Shown piece by piece: positions 11,144 to 18,464 of a stretch of 27,289 bases of DNA. The notes below the pieces were generated by a model, which ran no database searches, was not told where the DNA came from, and saw only the letters and a list, made by a program, of their open reading frames with translations. The position numbers were made by a program, and so were the translations under genes. Position 1 is the stretch's first letter. Each line of letters opens with the position of its first letter. This DNA is from CAZBBB01 sp964490005. Its GTDB lineage: Bacteria > Planctomycetota > B15-G4. The DNA is taken from NCBI GenBank assembly GCA_964490005.1, contig CAZBBB010000038.1, forward strand, positions 1-27,289, written 5' to 3'.

Positions 11144-12439
11144 TCAGCGCGCTCCGCTCGGCACGGCCGCGGCGGCCGGCTTGATCTTGGCCAGGAACTC
11201 GCCGCGGAACTTCTCCACGATCGAGGTCAGCGGCCAGCAGGCGCCGTCGGCCAGCGCGCAGACCGTGCGCCCCTCGATGTTGTCGGCCAGGTCGAAGAGC
11301 AGGTCGAGGTCTGCGGTGCGCCCCTTGCCCGACATGATGCGCGCCAGGATCTTGACCAGCCAGGGCGTGCCCTCGCGGCACGGCGTGCACTGCCCGCAGC
11401 TCTCGTGCGCGTAGAACTTCATCAGGTTGAGCACGGCGTCGACCATGTCGGTGCTCTCGTCGAGCACGATGATCCCGGCCGAGCCGAGCGAGCTGCCGTA
11501 CTTGCGGATGCCGGCGACGTCCATCGTCACCTGCGCGACCTCGTCGGCGGTGAGCACCTTGCTGCTGCTGCCGCCGGGGATCACGGCCTTCAGCTGCTTG
11601 CCGCCGCGGATGCCGCCGCAGGGGCCGTCGATCAGCTCCTGCAGCCGGTAGCCGGTCTCCAGCTCGAACACGCCGCCGCGCTGCACGTGCCCCGACACGC
11701 ACCACAGGCGCACGCCCGGGTCGTCCTTGGCGCCCAGGCCCGCGTACCAGGCCGCGCCGCGCTTCACGATGTGCGGGATGTTCGCGATCGTCTCGACGTT
11801 GTTGATGATCGTCGGGCAGCCGAACAGGCCCGCGACCGCCGGGAAGGGCGGCTTGTTGCGCGGATACGGGCGCAGCCCCTCGATCGAGTTGAGCAGCGAG
11901 GTCTCCTCGCCGCAGATGTAGGCGCCGGCGCCGATGTGCAGGTGCACGTCGAGGTCGATGCCCGAACCCTGGATGTTCTTGCCGAACAGGCCCGCCGCGT
12001 AGGCCTCGTCGATGGCGGCCTGCACGCGGCGGATGCCGAGCGCGAACTCGCAGCGCAGATAGACGTAGGCCGTCTTGGCGCCGATCGCGTAGCAGGTCAG
12101 GCCCACGCCCTCGAGCAACTGGTGCGGGTCGAACTCGAGGATCTGGCGATCCTTGAAGGTGCCCGGCTCGCTCTCGTCGCCGTTCACGCACAGATACACC
12201 GGCTTGCCGGTGTTCTTCGGGACGAAGGACCACTTCATGCCGGTCGAGAAGCCCGCGCCGCCGCGCCCCTTGAGGCCGCTGGCCTTCACCTCGGCGGTGA
12301 TGCCGGCCGGGTCGCGCTTGTCCTTCAGCACCGCGAGCCAGGTCTCGTAGCCGCCGTCCTTGCGGTAGCCGGCGAGCGCCCAGCTGTTCGGCTGCTCGAA
12401 GCGCGCACTGAGCACCTTCGTCGCCTTGAGGCTGCTCAT
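11144..12439 (-). CDS. nuoF: NADH-quinone oxidoreductase subunit F (NADH/FMN-binding)
   Basis: Catalytic subunit that oxidises NADH with FMN and passes electrons to cluster N3; 431 aa. FMN- and NADH-binding segments are clear: GLKGRGGAGFSTGMKW (56-70), CVNGDESEPGTFKDR (84-98) and AYICGEETSLLNSIEG (173-188). N3 ligands are C348, C351, C354 (ESCGQCTPCREG) and C394. The ATG at 12439 overlaps the nuoE stop as ATGA and gives the family N-terminus; the longer open frame upstream is a nuoE shadow. Confidence 0.97.
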   Translation of the reverse strand: MSSLKATKVLSARFEQPNSWALAGYRKDGGYETWLAVLKDKRDPAGITAEVKASGLKGRGGAGFSTGMKWSFVPKNTGKPVYLCVNGDESEPGTFKDRQILEFDPHQLLEGVGLTCYAIGAKTAYVYLRCEFALGIRRVQAAIDEAYAAGLFGKNIQGSGIDLDVHLHIGAGAYICGEETSLLNSIEGLRPYPRNKPPFPAVAGLFGCPTIINNVETIANIPHIVKRGAAWYAGLGAKDDPGVRLWCVSGHVQRGGVFELETGYRLQELIDGPCGGIRGGKQLKAVIPGGSSSKVLTADEVAQVTMDVAGIRKYGSSLGSAGIIVLDESTDMVDAVLNLMKFYAHESCGQCTPCREGTPWLVKILARIMSGKGRTADLDLLFDLADNIEGRTVCALADGACWPLTSIVEKFRGEFLAKIKPAAAAVPSGAR

Positions 12440-12900
12440 CGCGCCGCCTCCAGCAGCTTGTCGACGGCGGCGTGGTCGAGGCGCTCGTGGCGCTCGCCGT
12501 CCAGCAGCAGCACCGGCGCGCTGCCGCAGCTCGCCAGGCACTCGGCGCCGAGCAGCGTGAAGCGGCCGTCGCCGGTCGTGCCGCCGCGCTTGACGCCCAG
12601 CTTCTTCGCCAGGTGCTCGAACAGCTCCTTGCCGCCGCAGGCGTCGCAGGAGAGCGTGCGGCACACGTGCACCACGTGCCGCCCCACCGGCTTGTCGTAG
12701 AGCATCGGATAGAAGCTCACGACCTCGTGGACTTCCATCGGGGTGATCGAGAGGAACTGCGCCACCCAGGCCTGCGTCTCGGGCGAGAGCCAACCCTTGG
12801 CCTTCTGCGCGAGATGCAGCACCGGCACCAGCGCCGCCTTCGGCACCGGGTAATGCCCCCGGATCCCCTCCATCTGCAGCCTGGTCGCGTCGTCGAACAC
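12436..12900 (-). CDS. nuoE: NADH-quinone oxidoreductase subunit E (2Fe-2S)
   Basis: Thioredoxin-fold subunit holding the off-path 2Fe-2S cluster N1a; 154 aa. The four ligands are C80 and C85 (CRTLSC, Cx4C) and C121 and C125 (CLASC, Cx3C). The start is taken as the GTG at 12900: it has a close GAGAGG ribosome-binding site (12904-12909) and gives the expected length, whereas the open frame upstream is shadow sequence of nuoD. An ATG nine codons downstream is a weaker alternative. The 38-nt gap after nuoD is the largest within the nuo operon. Confidence 0.95.
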   Translation of the reverse strand: MFDDATRLQMEGIRGHYPVPKAALVPVLHLAQKAKGWLSPETQAWVAQFLSITPMEVHEVVSFYPMLYDKPVGRHVVHVCRTLSCDACGGKELFEHLAKKLGVKRGGTTGDGRFTLLGAECLASCGSAPVLLLDGERHERLDHAAVDKLLEAAR

Positions 12901-12938
12901 GTGCCTCTCGTCCCGATTCGGTTGCGGTGTGGGGCGCC

Positions 12939-14162
12939 CTAGCGGTCGCACTCGCCCATGACGAAGTCGATGCTGCCGAGGATCGCCATCACGTCGGCGA
13001 TCATGTGGCCCGGCACGATCTCGGTCAGGATCTGCAGGTTGGCGAAGCTGGGGCCGCGGATGCGCAGGCGCGTCGGCGCCAGGCCCCCCTCGCTGCGCAG
13101 GAAGAACCCCAGCTCGCCCTTGGGGTTCTCGGCCGAGAACCAGGCCTCGCCGACCGGCGCGCTCATCGAGTCGGTCGCCACCATGAACTGGTGGATCAGC
13201 GCCTCCATGTTCGTGAGCACCTTGGTCTTCTCGGGCAGCACCGACTTGAGCACGGCCTCGCTCTCGCGGTTGATCACCGGGCCCGTGGGCAGCGTCGCCA
13301 GCACCTGCCGCAGGATGTGGTTGCTCTGGCGCATCTCCTCGATGCGCACGAGGTAGCGGTCGTAGCAGTCGCCGACCTGCCCGATCGGGATCTCGAACTC
13401 GTAGTTCTCGTAGCCGCAGTACGGATGCGACTTGCGCAGGTCGTGCTCGACGCCGCTGCCGCGCAGGTTGGGGCCCGAGAGCCCGAAGGCCAGCGCCTGC
13501 TCCTTCGTGATGATGCCCACGCCCTGCGTGCGCCGCACCCAGATCTTGTTGCGCGTGAGCATGGCCTCGTACTCGTCGACGCGCCCGTCGAAGCTCTTCA
13601 CGAAGGCCTCGAGCTGCGGGAGGAAGTCGTCGGGCAGGTCGCGCTCGTTGCCGCCGACGCGCGTGTAACTCGTCGTGAAGCGCGCGCCGCAGATGCGCTC
13701 GATCAGGCTGTAGATCGCCTCGCGCTCGCGGAAGGTCCACAGGAAGACCGTCATCGCCCCGAGGTCCATCGCGTAGGCGCCCAGGCCCAGCAGGTGCGCC
13801 GAGATGCGCGCCAGCTCGGCGCAGATCACGCGGATGGCCTGCGCGCGCGGCGGCGCCTCGATGCCGAAGAGCTTCTCGCAGGCCACGGCGTAGGCCACGT
13901 TGTTGGCCAGGGGCGCGAGGTAGTCCAGCCGGTCCGTGTACGGGACGAACTGGTTGTAGTTCAGGTTCTCGCCGATCTTCTCCTTGGCCCGGTGCAGATA
14001 GCCGATGACCGGCTCGCACTTGAGGATCTCCTCGCCGTCGAGCTCGAGGATCAGGCGCAGCACGCCGTGCGTCGAGGGGTGCTGCGGCCCCATGTTGAGC
14101 AGCATGTGCTCGGCGTGGCGGTCCTCGTTGACCTCGACGTCGAGCGTGCGCGGGTCGCTCAC
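12939..14162 (-). CDS. nuoD: NADH-quinone oxidoreductase subunit D (49 kDa type)
   Basis: Peripheral-arm subunit that lines the quinone-binding site together with NuoB; related to NiFe-hydrogenase large subunits but without the metal-binding cysteines. 407 aa. Family landmarks are LNMGPQHPSTHGVLRL near the N-terminus (containing the quinone-site His), EPVIGYLHRAKEKI, TSYTRVGG, and the C-terminal IDFVMGECDR. NuoC and NuoD are separate here, unlike the NuoCD fusion of enterobacteria. The GTG start overlaps the nuoC stop as GTGA. Confidence 0.97.
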   Translation of the reverse strand: MSDPRTLDVEVNEDRHAEHMLLNMGPQHPSTHGVLRLILELDGEEILKCEPVIGYLHRAKEKIGENLNYNQFVPYTDRLDYLAPLANNVAYAVACEKLFGIEAPPRAQAIRVICAELARISAHLLGLGAYAMDLGAMTVFLWTFREREAIYSLIERICGARFTTSYTRVGGNERDLPDDFLPQLEAFVKSFDGRVDEYEAMLTRNKIWVRRTQGVGIITKEQALAFGLSGPNLRGSGVEHDLRKSHPYCGYENYEFEIPIGQVGDCYDRYLVRIEEMRQSNHILRQVLATLPTGPVINRESEAVLKSVLPEKTKVLTNMEALIHQFMVATDSMSAPVGEAWFSAENPKGELGFFLRSEGGLAPTRLRIRGPSFANLQILTEIVPGHMIADVMAILGSIDFVMGECDR

Positions 14163-14779
14163 GGGGCCGCTCCCCCGCCCGGGGGCGCGGCGTCCGGCGC
14201 GCCGGCCTGCGGCGCGCGGCCGGGGCTCGGCACGAAGTTCACGGCGACCTTGCCGTCGCTGCCGTCATCGACGCCGCCCAGCGCGCGATGCGGCGCGCCC
14301 CATTCGCCCTGCCCCTCCATCGGGTACTCGCGGCGCAGCGGGAAGTCGGGAAAGCTGTCGGGCATCAGGATGCGCCGCAGGTCGGGATGGCCCTCGAAGC
14401 GGATGCCGTACATGTCGTACGCCTCGCGCTCGAACCAATTCGCGCCGCGGAAGACCGGCACCAGCGACTGCGCGACGGGCGAGAGCTCGGGCAGCGTGGT
14501 GCACACGTGCAGGCGCTTCTTCGTCGCGACGTTGTAGAGGATCGTGATCACGTCGAAGCGCGGCTCGGCGTCCTCGCCGCGGTCGGCGCCGAAGCGGTCG
14601 ACGAACTGCGTGAAGCCGAGCACGTCCCGGGCGTGGCGGATGACCTTGATCTCGTGCGCCGGGTCGACGTCGACGGTGACGTCGCCGCGATGGCTGCGCG
14701 GGGCGCGCGTCACGGCCGGAAAGGCCGCGTGCAGGGCCGCGCCGGCGGCCGGGTCTCCGTGGTCGGTGAGCGTGCTCAT
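14159..14779 (-). CDS. nuoC: NADH-quinone oxidoreductase subunit C (30 kDa type)
   Basis: Structural subunit of the peripheral arm, 206 aa. The diagnostic block WFEREAYDMYGIRFEGHPDLRRIL is intact, followed by DFPLRREYP. The N-terminal third is poorly conserved, as usual, and the last 30 or so residues are a Gly/Ala/Pro-rich tail. The ATG at 14779 overlaps the nuoB stop as ATGA; the frame upstream of it is a nuoB shadow. Confidence 0.96.
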   Translation of the reverse strand: MSTLTDHGDPAAGAALHAAFPAVTRAPRSHRGDVTVDVDPAHEIKVIRHARDVLGFTQFVDRFGADRGEDAEPRFDVITILYNVATKKRLHVCTTLPELSPVAQSLVPVFRGANWFEREAYDMYGIRFEGHPDLRRILMPDSFPDFPLRREYPMEGQGEWGAPHRALGGVDDGSDGKVAVNFVPSPGRAPQAGAPDAAPPGGGAAP

Positions 14780-15453
14780 CGGGAGGGTTGCGCTCCGCCG
14801 CCCTGCCGCTCCTGACGACGGGCCGCCATCTGCCCGGCCTGCTCGAGCGTCTCGTCCGAGATCGTCGGCGGCACGTGCGTCCCGCCGCCCGCGAGCGGGT
14901 CGTGCCGCGCGCTGCCGCCGCCCTGGCTGGTCGAGAGCGGCTTCTCGCGCTCGATCTGCGCCTGCAGCTTGATGAGCGTGTTGAGCACGTTCTCGGGGCG
15001 CGGCGGGCAGCCCGAGATGTAGAAGTCGACCGGCAGGAACTGGTCGATGCCCTGCACCACCGAGTAGCTGCGATACATGCCGCCCGAGCTGGCGCAGGCG
15101 CCCATCGAGATGACCCACTTGGGCTCGGCCATCTGGTCGTACACGCGGCGCGCGGCCTCGGCCATCTTGTAGGTGCAGGTGCCGGCCACGACGAGCACGT
15201 CGGCCTGGCGCGGCGAGAAGCGCGCGACCTCGGCGCCGAAACGCGCCATGTCGAATTTGCTGCTGGCCGTCGCCATGAACTCGATGGCGCAGCACGACAG
15301 CCCCAGCGGCAGCGGCCACAGGCTGTTCTTGCGCGCCCAGTCGACGAGCGCGTCGACGCGGCTGGCGAAGAAGCCGCCCTCGTCGTTGAGGCCGGTGGCC
15401 GTCTGCGTCTCGGGCACCAGCAGTTCGGCGCGGCGGATCGGCGGGCGGCTCAT
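14776..15453 (-). CDS. nuoB: NADH-quinone oxidoreductase subunit B (cluster N2)
   Basis: Subunit carrying the terminal 4Fe-4S cluster N2, which reduces quinone. 225 aa. The N2 ligands are C54-C55 (GLSCCAIEFM), C120 (MGACASSGG) and C149 (SGCPPRPE), with the same spacing as in E. coli NuoB (65 and 29 residues). Compared with a typical 160-220 aa protein it carries a polar, low-complexity C-terminal extension (about residues 170-225, rich in Gly, Gln, Arg). The ATG overlaps the nuoA stop as ATGA. Confidence 0.97.
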   Translation of the reverse strand: MSRPPIRRAELLVPETQTATGLNDEGGFFASRVDALVDWARKNSLWPLPLGLSCCAIEFMATASSKFDMARFGAEVARFSPRQADVLVVAGTCTYKMAEAARRVYDQMAEPKWVISMGACASSGGMYRSYSVVQGIDQFLPVDFYISGCPPRPENVLNTLIKLQAQIEREKPLSTSQGGGSARHDPLAGGGTHVPPTISDETLEQAGQMAARRQERQGGGAQPSR

Positions 15454-15914
15454 GCCGTGCGGCTCCGTCCGGCCGTGCGCCGCGGCCCCCAGTCGAGCGC
15501 GCCCTTCTTGATCACGTACCACCAACCCAGGGTCAGCACGCCGAGGAACAGCCCCATCTCGATCAGGCCGAACAGGCCCAGCGACTTGTAGGCCACGGCC
15601 CAGGGGTAGAGGAACACCACCTCGATGTCGAACAGGATGAACAGCATCGCCACGACGTAGAACTTCACGCTGAAGCGGCGCCGGCCGAGTTGCAGCGGCA
15701 GCATGCCGCACTCGAAGGCGCTGTCCTTGTCCTTGTTGGCGCTGCCGCGCTTGCCCAGCAACCAGCTCACGATCAGGTTCAGCGCCGCGAAACTGACCGC
15801 GAAGCCGGCGAGCATCAGCACCGGCACGAAGTCGTTGACCGCCTGGCCGTGCTCGAGGACCGCGGGCAGCTGGTCGGCGGCGGCGGGCAGCGGGTCAATC
15901 GCGGCGAACGGCAC
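15450..15914 (-). CDS. nuoA: NADH-quinone oxidoreductase subunit A, first gene of the nuo operon
   Basis: Three-helix membrane subunit near the complex I quinone site; 154 aa. The hallmark FECGMLPLQLGRRRFSVKFY followed by FILFDIEVVFLYPWA is intact, including the conserved loop Cys and the acidic residues of the second helix. The start is a GTG with CGGAGG 10 nt upstream. The 193 nt between this gene and the sulfatase-like gene are the obvious place for the operon promoter; a TACGAT hexamer on the minus strand (15991-15996) is a possible -10 box, but no good -35 is evident. Confidence 0.95.
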   Translation of the reverse strand: MPFAAIDPLPAAADQLPAVLEHGQAVNDFVPVLMLAGFAVSFAALNLIVSWLLGKRGSANKDKDSAFECGMLPLQLGRRRFSVKFYVVAMLFILFDIEVVFLYPWAVAYKSLGLFGLIEMGLFLGVLTLGWWYVIKKGALDWGPRRTAGRSRTA

Positions 15915-16107
15915 GGGAAACCAGCCTCCGGGAGAGCGGCGACCGACCCCCGGATGCGGCTCGTTCCGACCCGAGGTTGGTCGCGGCGCGATCGTAACGC
16001 AGCGCCCCCCCGGCGGAAAAGTGCCGAGCGCGGGCCGCCGCCCCGCCCCCGCGGCTCCCGCCGGCGCCGAGCCCGCCGCTCGTCGCCCGCTGTTCAGCGC
16101 CCGCCGT

Positions 16108-17514
16108 TCAGCGGATGTAGCCCAGGGCCTCCAGGATCTCCAGCCGCTCGGGGCTCAGTTCGGCCTGCAGCTCCGACACGTCGATGGGATGGGCGGCGAG
16201 GTACTCGTCGAGCAGCGCGCCGAGGCGCGCGACCGACTGCGGGTGGGCCGCCGCCGCGTCCGTCAGCTCGCCCGGGTCGGCGCCCAGGTGGTGCAGCGTC
16301 TGGCTGCCGTCGGGATAGCGCACCAGCTTCTCCTCGCCGACGATCACGCCCGCCAGCAGCCCGTAGCCCCAGCCGTGCGCCAGCGCGCGCATCCAGCGCT
16401 CGGCGCCCGGCAGGTAGTGCGGCCGCTCGACGAAGACCGGCCGCGGCGCGACCGGCCGCCCGGCGCGCAGCTCGGGCAGCAGGTTGCGGCCGGCGAGCGC
16501 GCCCGGCGCCGGCGGCTGGCCCGCCAGGTCGAGCAGCGTCGGCAGCAGGTCCTGCGAGGCCACGCGCTCGGCCACGCGCAAGCCCGCCAACTCGTCGTCG
16601 GGCGCCGCCACGATCAGCGGCGCGATCATGAGTTCTTCGTACACCGACACGCCGTGGCTCTTCTCGCCGTGCTCCATCAGCCCCTCGCCGTGGTCGCCCA
16701 CGACGACGATGACCGCGTCCTTCAGCATCTCGCGCTGCCCCAAGCCCTTGAGCAGCCGCCCCACCTGGCTGTCGACGTACGCGACCTCGTTGGCGTAGGC
16801 GTTCCACAGCGGCACGAGTTCGTCGACCGCCGCCTCGTCGGCGCCCGCGAAGTCGGGCTGCCGGCCGATCGCCCGCCGCGCCGCCGGCTGCCCGACCGTC
16901 GCGAAGGGCGGCTCGTAGGGCCCGTGCGGGTCGTAGTAGTGCACCCACAGGAAGTAGGGCCGCTCGCGCCGGTGCGCCGTGAGCGCCCAGGCCAGCGCGC
17001 TGTCCGTCACCGCGTCGGCGCGCCGCTCGACGGGATGCGCCGCGTCGCGCGCCGTGCCCTGCGGCACGTCGAAGGTCTCGAAACCGCGCTCGATGCCCGT
17101 CCCCACGTCGAGCACCAGCGCCCCGACGAAGGCCGCCGTGACGTAGCCGCGCTCGGACAGCGTCTGCGCCAGCGTCGGCACGCTCGCGCGCAGCACCTGC
17201 GCGTTCTCGAGCGCGCCGTGGACGCGCGGCGGCTGGCCGGTCAGCAGCGTGGCGTGCGTCGGCAGCGTCTGCGGCATCGGCACCGTGTGCCGCTCGAACA
17301 GCACCCCCCGCGCGGCCAGCGCGTCGATCGTCGGCGTGGGCGAGTTCGTGCTCGGGTACCCGTAGCAGCCCAGGTGATCGGCCCGCGTCGTGTCGAGCGT
17401 GATCAGCACGATGCTCCGCCCGGCAGGCGGCTCGGCGCAGGACGGCACGGCGAGCGCAAGGGTCGCTGCGAGCAGAGCGGCGGGCGAGACGGCGAACCGG
17501 GAGAGGCGGCGCAT
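16108..17514 (-). CDS. Sulfatase-fold (alkaline phosphatase superfamily) exported hydrolase with Thr nucleophile
   Basis: 468 aa. An N-terminal signal ends in a lipobox-like VPSC (C26), so it is probably a lipoprotein of the cell envelope. Metal ligands of the sulfatase family are visible: D41 in TLDTTRADHLG, D274-H275 in VVGDHGEG, and HGEKSHG (282-288); HYYDPHGPY at 192-200 is also typical. The nucleophile motif, normally C/S-x-P-S-R, reads T83-L-P-T-H here and continues ATLLTG, so formylglycine cannot form; Thr nucleophiles occur in phospho- and phosphonate-hydrolysing relatives. It ends LEALGYIR, a common tail in this subfamily. The ATG at 17514 starts the signal peptide; there is no clear Shine-Dalgarno. 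Substrate is unknown; calling it a true sulfatase would be unsafe. Confidence 0.88.
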   Translation of the reverse strand: MRRLSRFAVSPAALLAATLALAVPSCAEPPAGRSIVLITLDTTRADHLGCYGYPSTNSPTPTIDALAARGVLFERHTVPMPQTLPTHATLLTGQPPRVHGALENAQVLRASVPTLAQTLSERGYVTAAFVGALVLDVGTGIERGFETFDVPQGTARDAAHPVERRADAVTDSALAWALTAHRRERPYFLWVHYYDPHGPYEPPFATVGQPAARRAIGRQPDFAGADEAAVDELVPLWNAYANEVAYVDSQVGRLLKGLGQREMLKDAVIVVVGDHGEGLMEHGEKSHGVSVYEELMIAPLIVAAPDDELAGLRVAERVASQDLLPTLLDLAGQPPAPGALAGRNLLPELRAGRPVAPRPVFVERPHYLPGAERWMRALAHGWGYGLLAGVIVGEEKLVRYPDGSQTLHHLGADPGELTDAAAAHPQSVARLGALLDEYLAAHPIDVSELQAELSPERLEILEALGYIR

Positions 17515-17585
17515 GGGCGCGAGTCTACGGTCGGGGCGGCGGGGTGTTGTCGGCGATTTTGGGGGTGCGGCGAACTGCGGGAGGG

Positions 17586-17999
17586 CTACCCGTCCGTCGC
17601 GGGCGGGCCGTGCTTGCGCGCGAGTTCGTAGTCCTTGCCTTGCGCCTTGAGCTTCAGGCCGAGCCGCGACACGACCGCCGATGCCCCGGCCAGCTTGAAC
17701 GCCAGGTGCGACTCGTCCGTCGTGGGCGTGAACGTGATCGTTCCGTCGTCGAGCGCCCAGCGGCCCGACGACATGCCGGCGCCCTCGAACGTGATGCACC
17801 CGTCGGGCGTCATGCCCGTGACGACCATGCACTCGTAGCCCCCCTCCGCGTCGAGATCCAAGCTCGCGACGTAGCTCGCGGGACCGTAGGAGCCGGCAAG
17901 CAGCTCGGGCGTCAGGGCGGGGACATCGTCGGCACGGCTCGCGGGCGCGCAGGCCAGCAGGGCGAGGAGGGCGGCGCGGGCGATGAGCGTGCGCGTCAT
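17586..17999 (-). CDS. Small exported protein of unknown function
   Basis: 137 aa. The N-terminus MTRTLIARAALLALLACAPASRA is a signal peptide; it may be cleaved at LLAC (lipoprotein, C17) or near SRA-DD. The mature part alternates short beta-like stretches (YVASLDLDAEGGYECMVV, GRWALDDGTITFTP), suggesting a small beta-barrel or lipocalin-like fold, and has two further cysteines (C57, C68). I do not recognise the family. The ATG at 17999 is preferred over an in-frame GTG at 18029 because GAGGGAC lies about 6-9 nt upstream and the signal peptide begins there. It begins 2 nt after the stop of the DUF3052-like remnant. Confidence 0.7.
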   Translation of the reverse strand: MTRTLIARAALLALLACAPASRADDVPALTPELLAGSYGPASYVASLDLDAEGGYECMVVTGMTPDGCITFEGAGMSSGRWALDDGTITFTPTTDESHLAFKLAGASAVVSRLGLKLKAQGKDYELARKHGPPATDG

Positions 18000-18001
18000 G
18001 T

Positions 18002-18124
18002 TCAGGTCCCTCGACGGGTGTTCAGCCACGACCGATCCTCTCGCGGCGCGTCGATGACGGCGAGCGTCAGCGGCGGCTTGAGTCCGAGTTTCTTCGGCAG
18101 GGGCGTTCCCGAGTCGCCCGCCAT
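18002..18124 (-). pseudogene. Truncated DUF3052-like N-terminal remnant (40 codons)
   Basis: A 40-codon reading frame begins at an ATG one nucleotide after the OmdA stop (TGAGATG, a normal operon junction). Its first 34 or so residues (SGTPLPKKLGLKPPLTLAVIDAP...) match, from memory, the conserved N-terminus of the cytoplasmic protein family that databases label DUF3052, whose members are about 140 aa and are often found beside YdeI/OmpD-associated genes. Here the frame stops after NTRRGT, and the exported-protein gene starts 2 nt later. This looks like the 5' end of a gene whose remaining two thirds were deleted. A short functional protein is possible but less likely. Confidence 0.55.
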
Positions 18125-18125
18125 C

Positions 18126-18377
18126 TCATGCCTCCGCGGATCGGCGGTGTGGGCACCCGGGCCAGCAGCAGGGTCGGCGTTGGCCGCCGCGCAACTGGTC
18201 GATGCCGACGTCGATGCGGCGCCTGCGCGTCTCCTCCTTCTTCGGGGAGGTCACCCAGCAGATCCACTCGTTGCGCGCCAGCGGCGTGATGTCGACCCAC
18301 ACGCGCCTGGCGGCGGCGTTGGCACCGAGGGCCCGCCGCAGATCGGCGGGCAACGTGTGCACCGTGCCTCCGGCCAT
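18126..18377 (-). CDS. YdeI/OmpD-associated (OmdA) family protein
   Basis: 83 aa small cytoplasmic protein. The family signature is clear: TPLARNEWICWVTSPKKEETR (residues 31-51) and the Cys-rich end RRPCCWPGCPHR (68-79), whose three cysteines and histidine could bind metal. Members have been linked to stress and bacteriocin or peptide resistance, but the molecular role is not established. The start at the ATG at 18377 gives MAGGTVHTLPADL, which fits the short single-domain members; an in-frame ATG at 18449 would add 24 Arg/Ser/Pro-rich residues with no family match. Neither start has a good ribosome-binding site. It is followed immediately by the DUF3052-like remnant and preceded by the M61-like gene, so the three probably share a transcript. 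Confidence 0.75.
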   Translation of the reverse strand: MAGGTVHTLPADLRRALGANAAARRVWVDITPLARNEWICWVTSPKKEETRRRRIDVGIDQLRGGQRRPCCWPGCPHRRSAEA

Positions 18378-18464
18378 CGAGCGGGTCGTCACCGGGCTCG
18401 TGCTCCGGGCGCGCGCCGGCGGGGATCGACGTGTGGGCTCATCGCGCATGGCCGAGCGGCAACA

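Noticed and set aside
8456..14537. Long plus-strand open frames opposite nuoC to nuoI
   Set aside because: Same antisense pattern caused by high G+C; no ribosome-binding sites or protein families recognised.
18067..18300. 77-codon minus-strand frame overlapping the OmdA gene
   Set aside because: It is a shadow in another frame; the OmdA frame and the DUF3052-like frame both carry recognisable family motifs.
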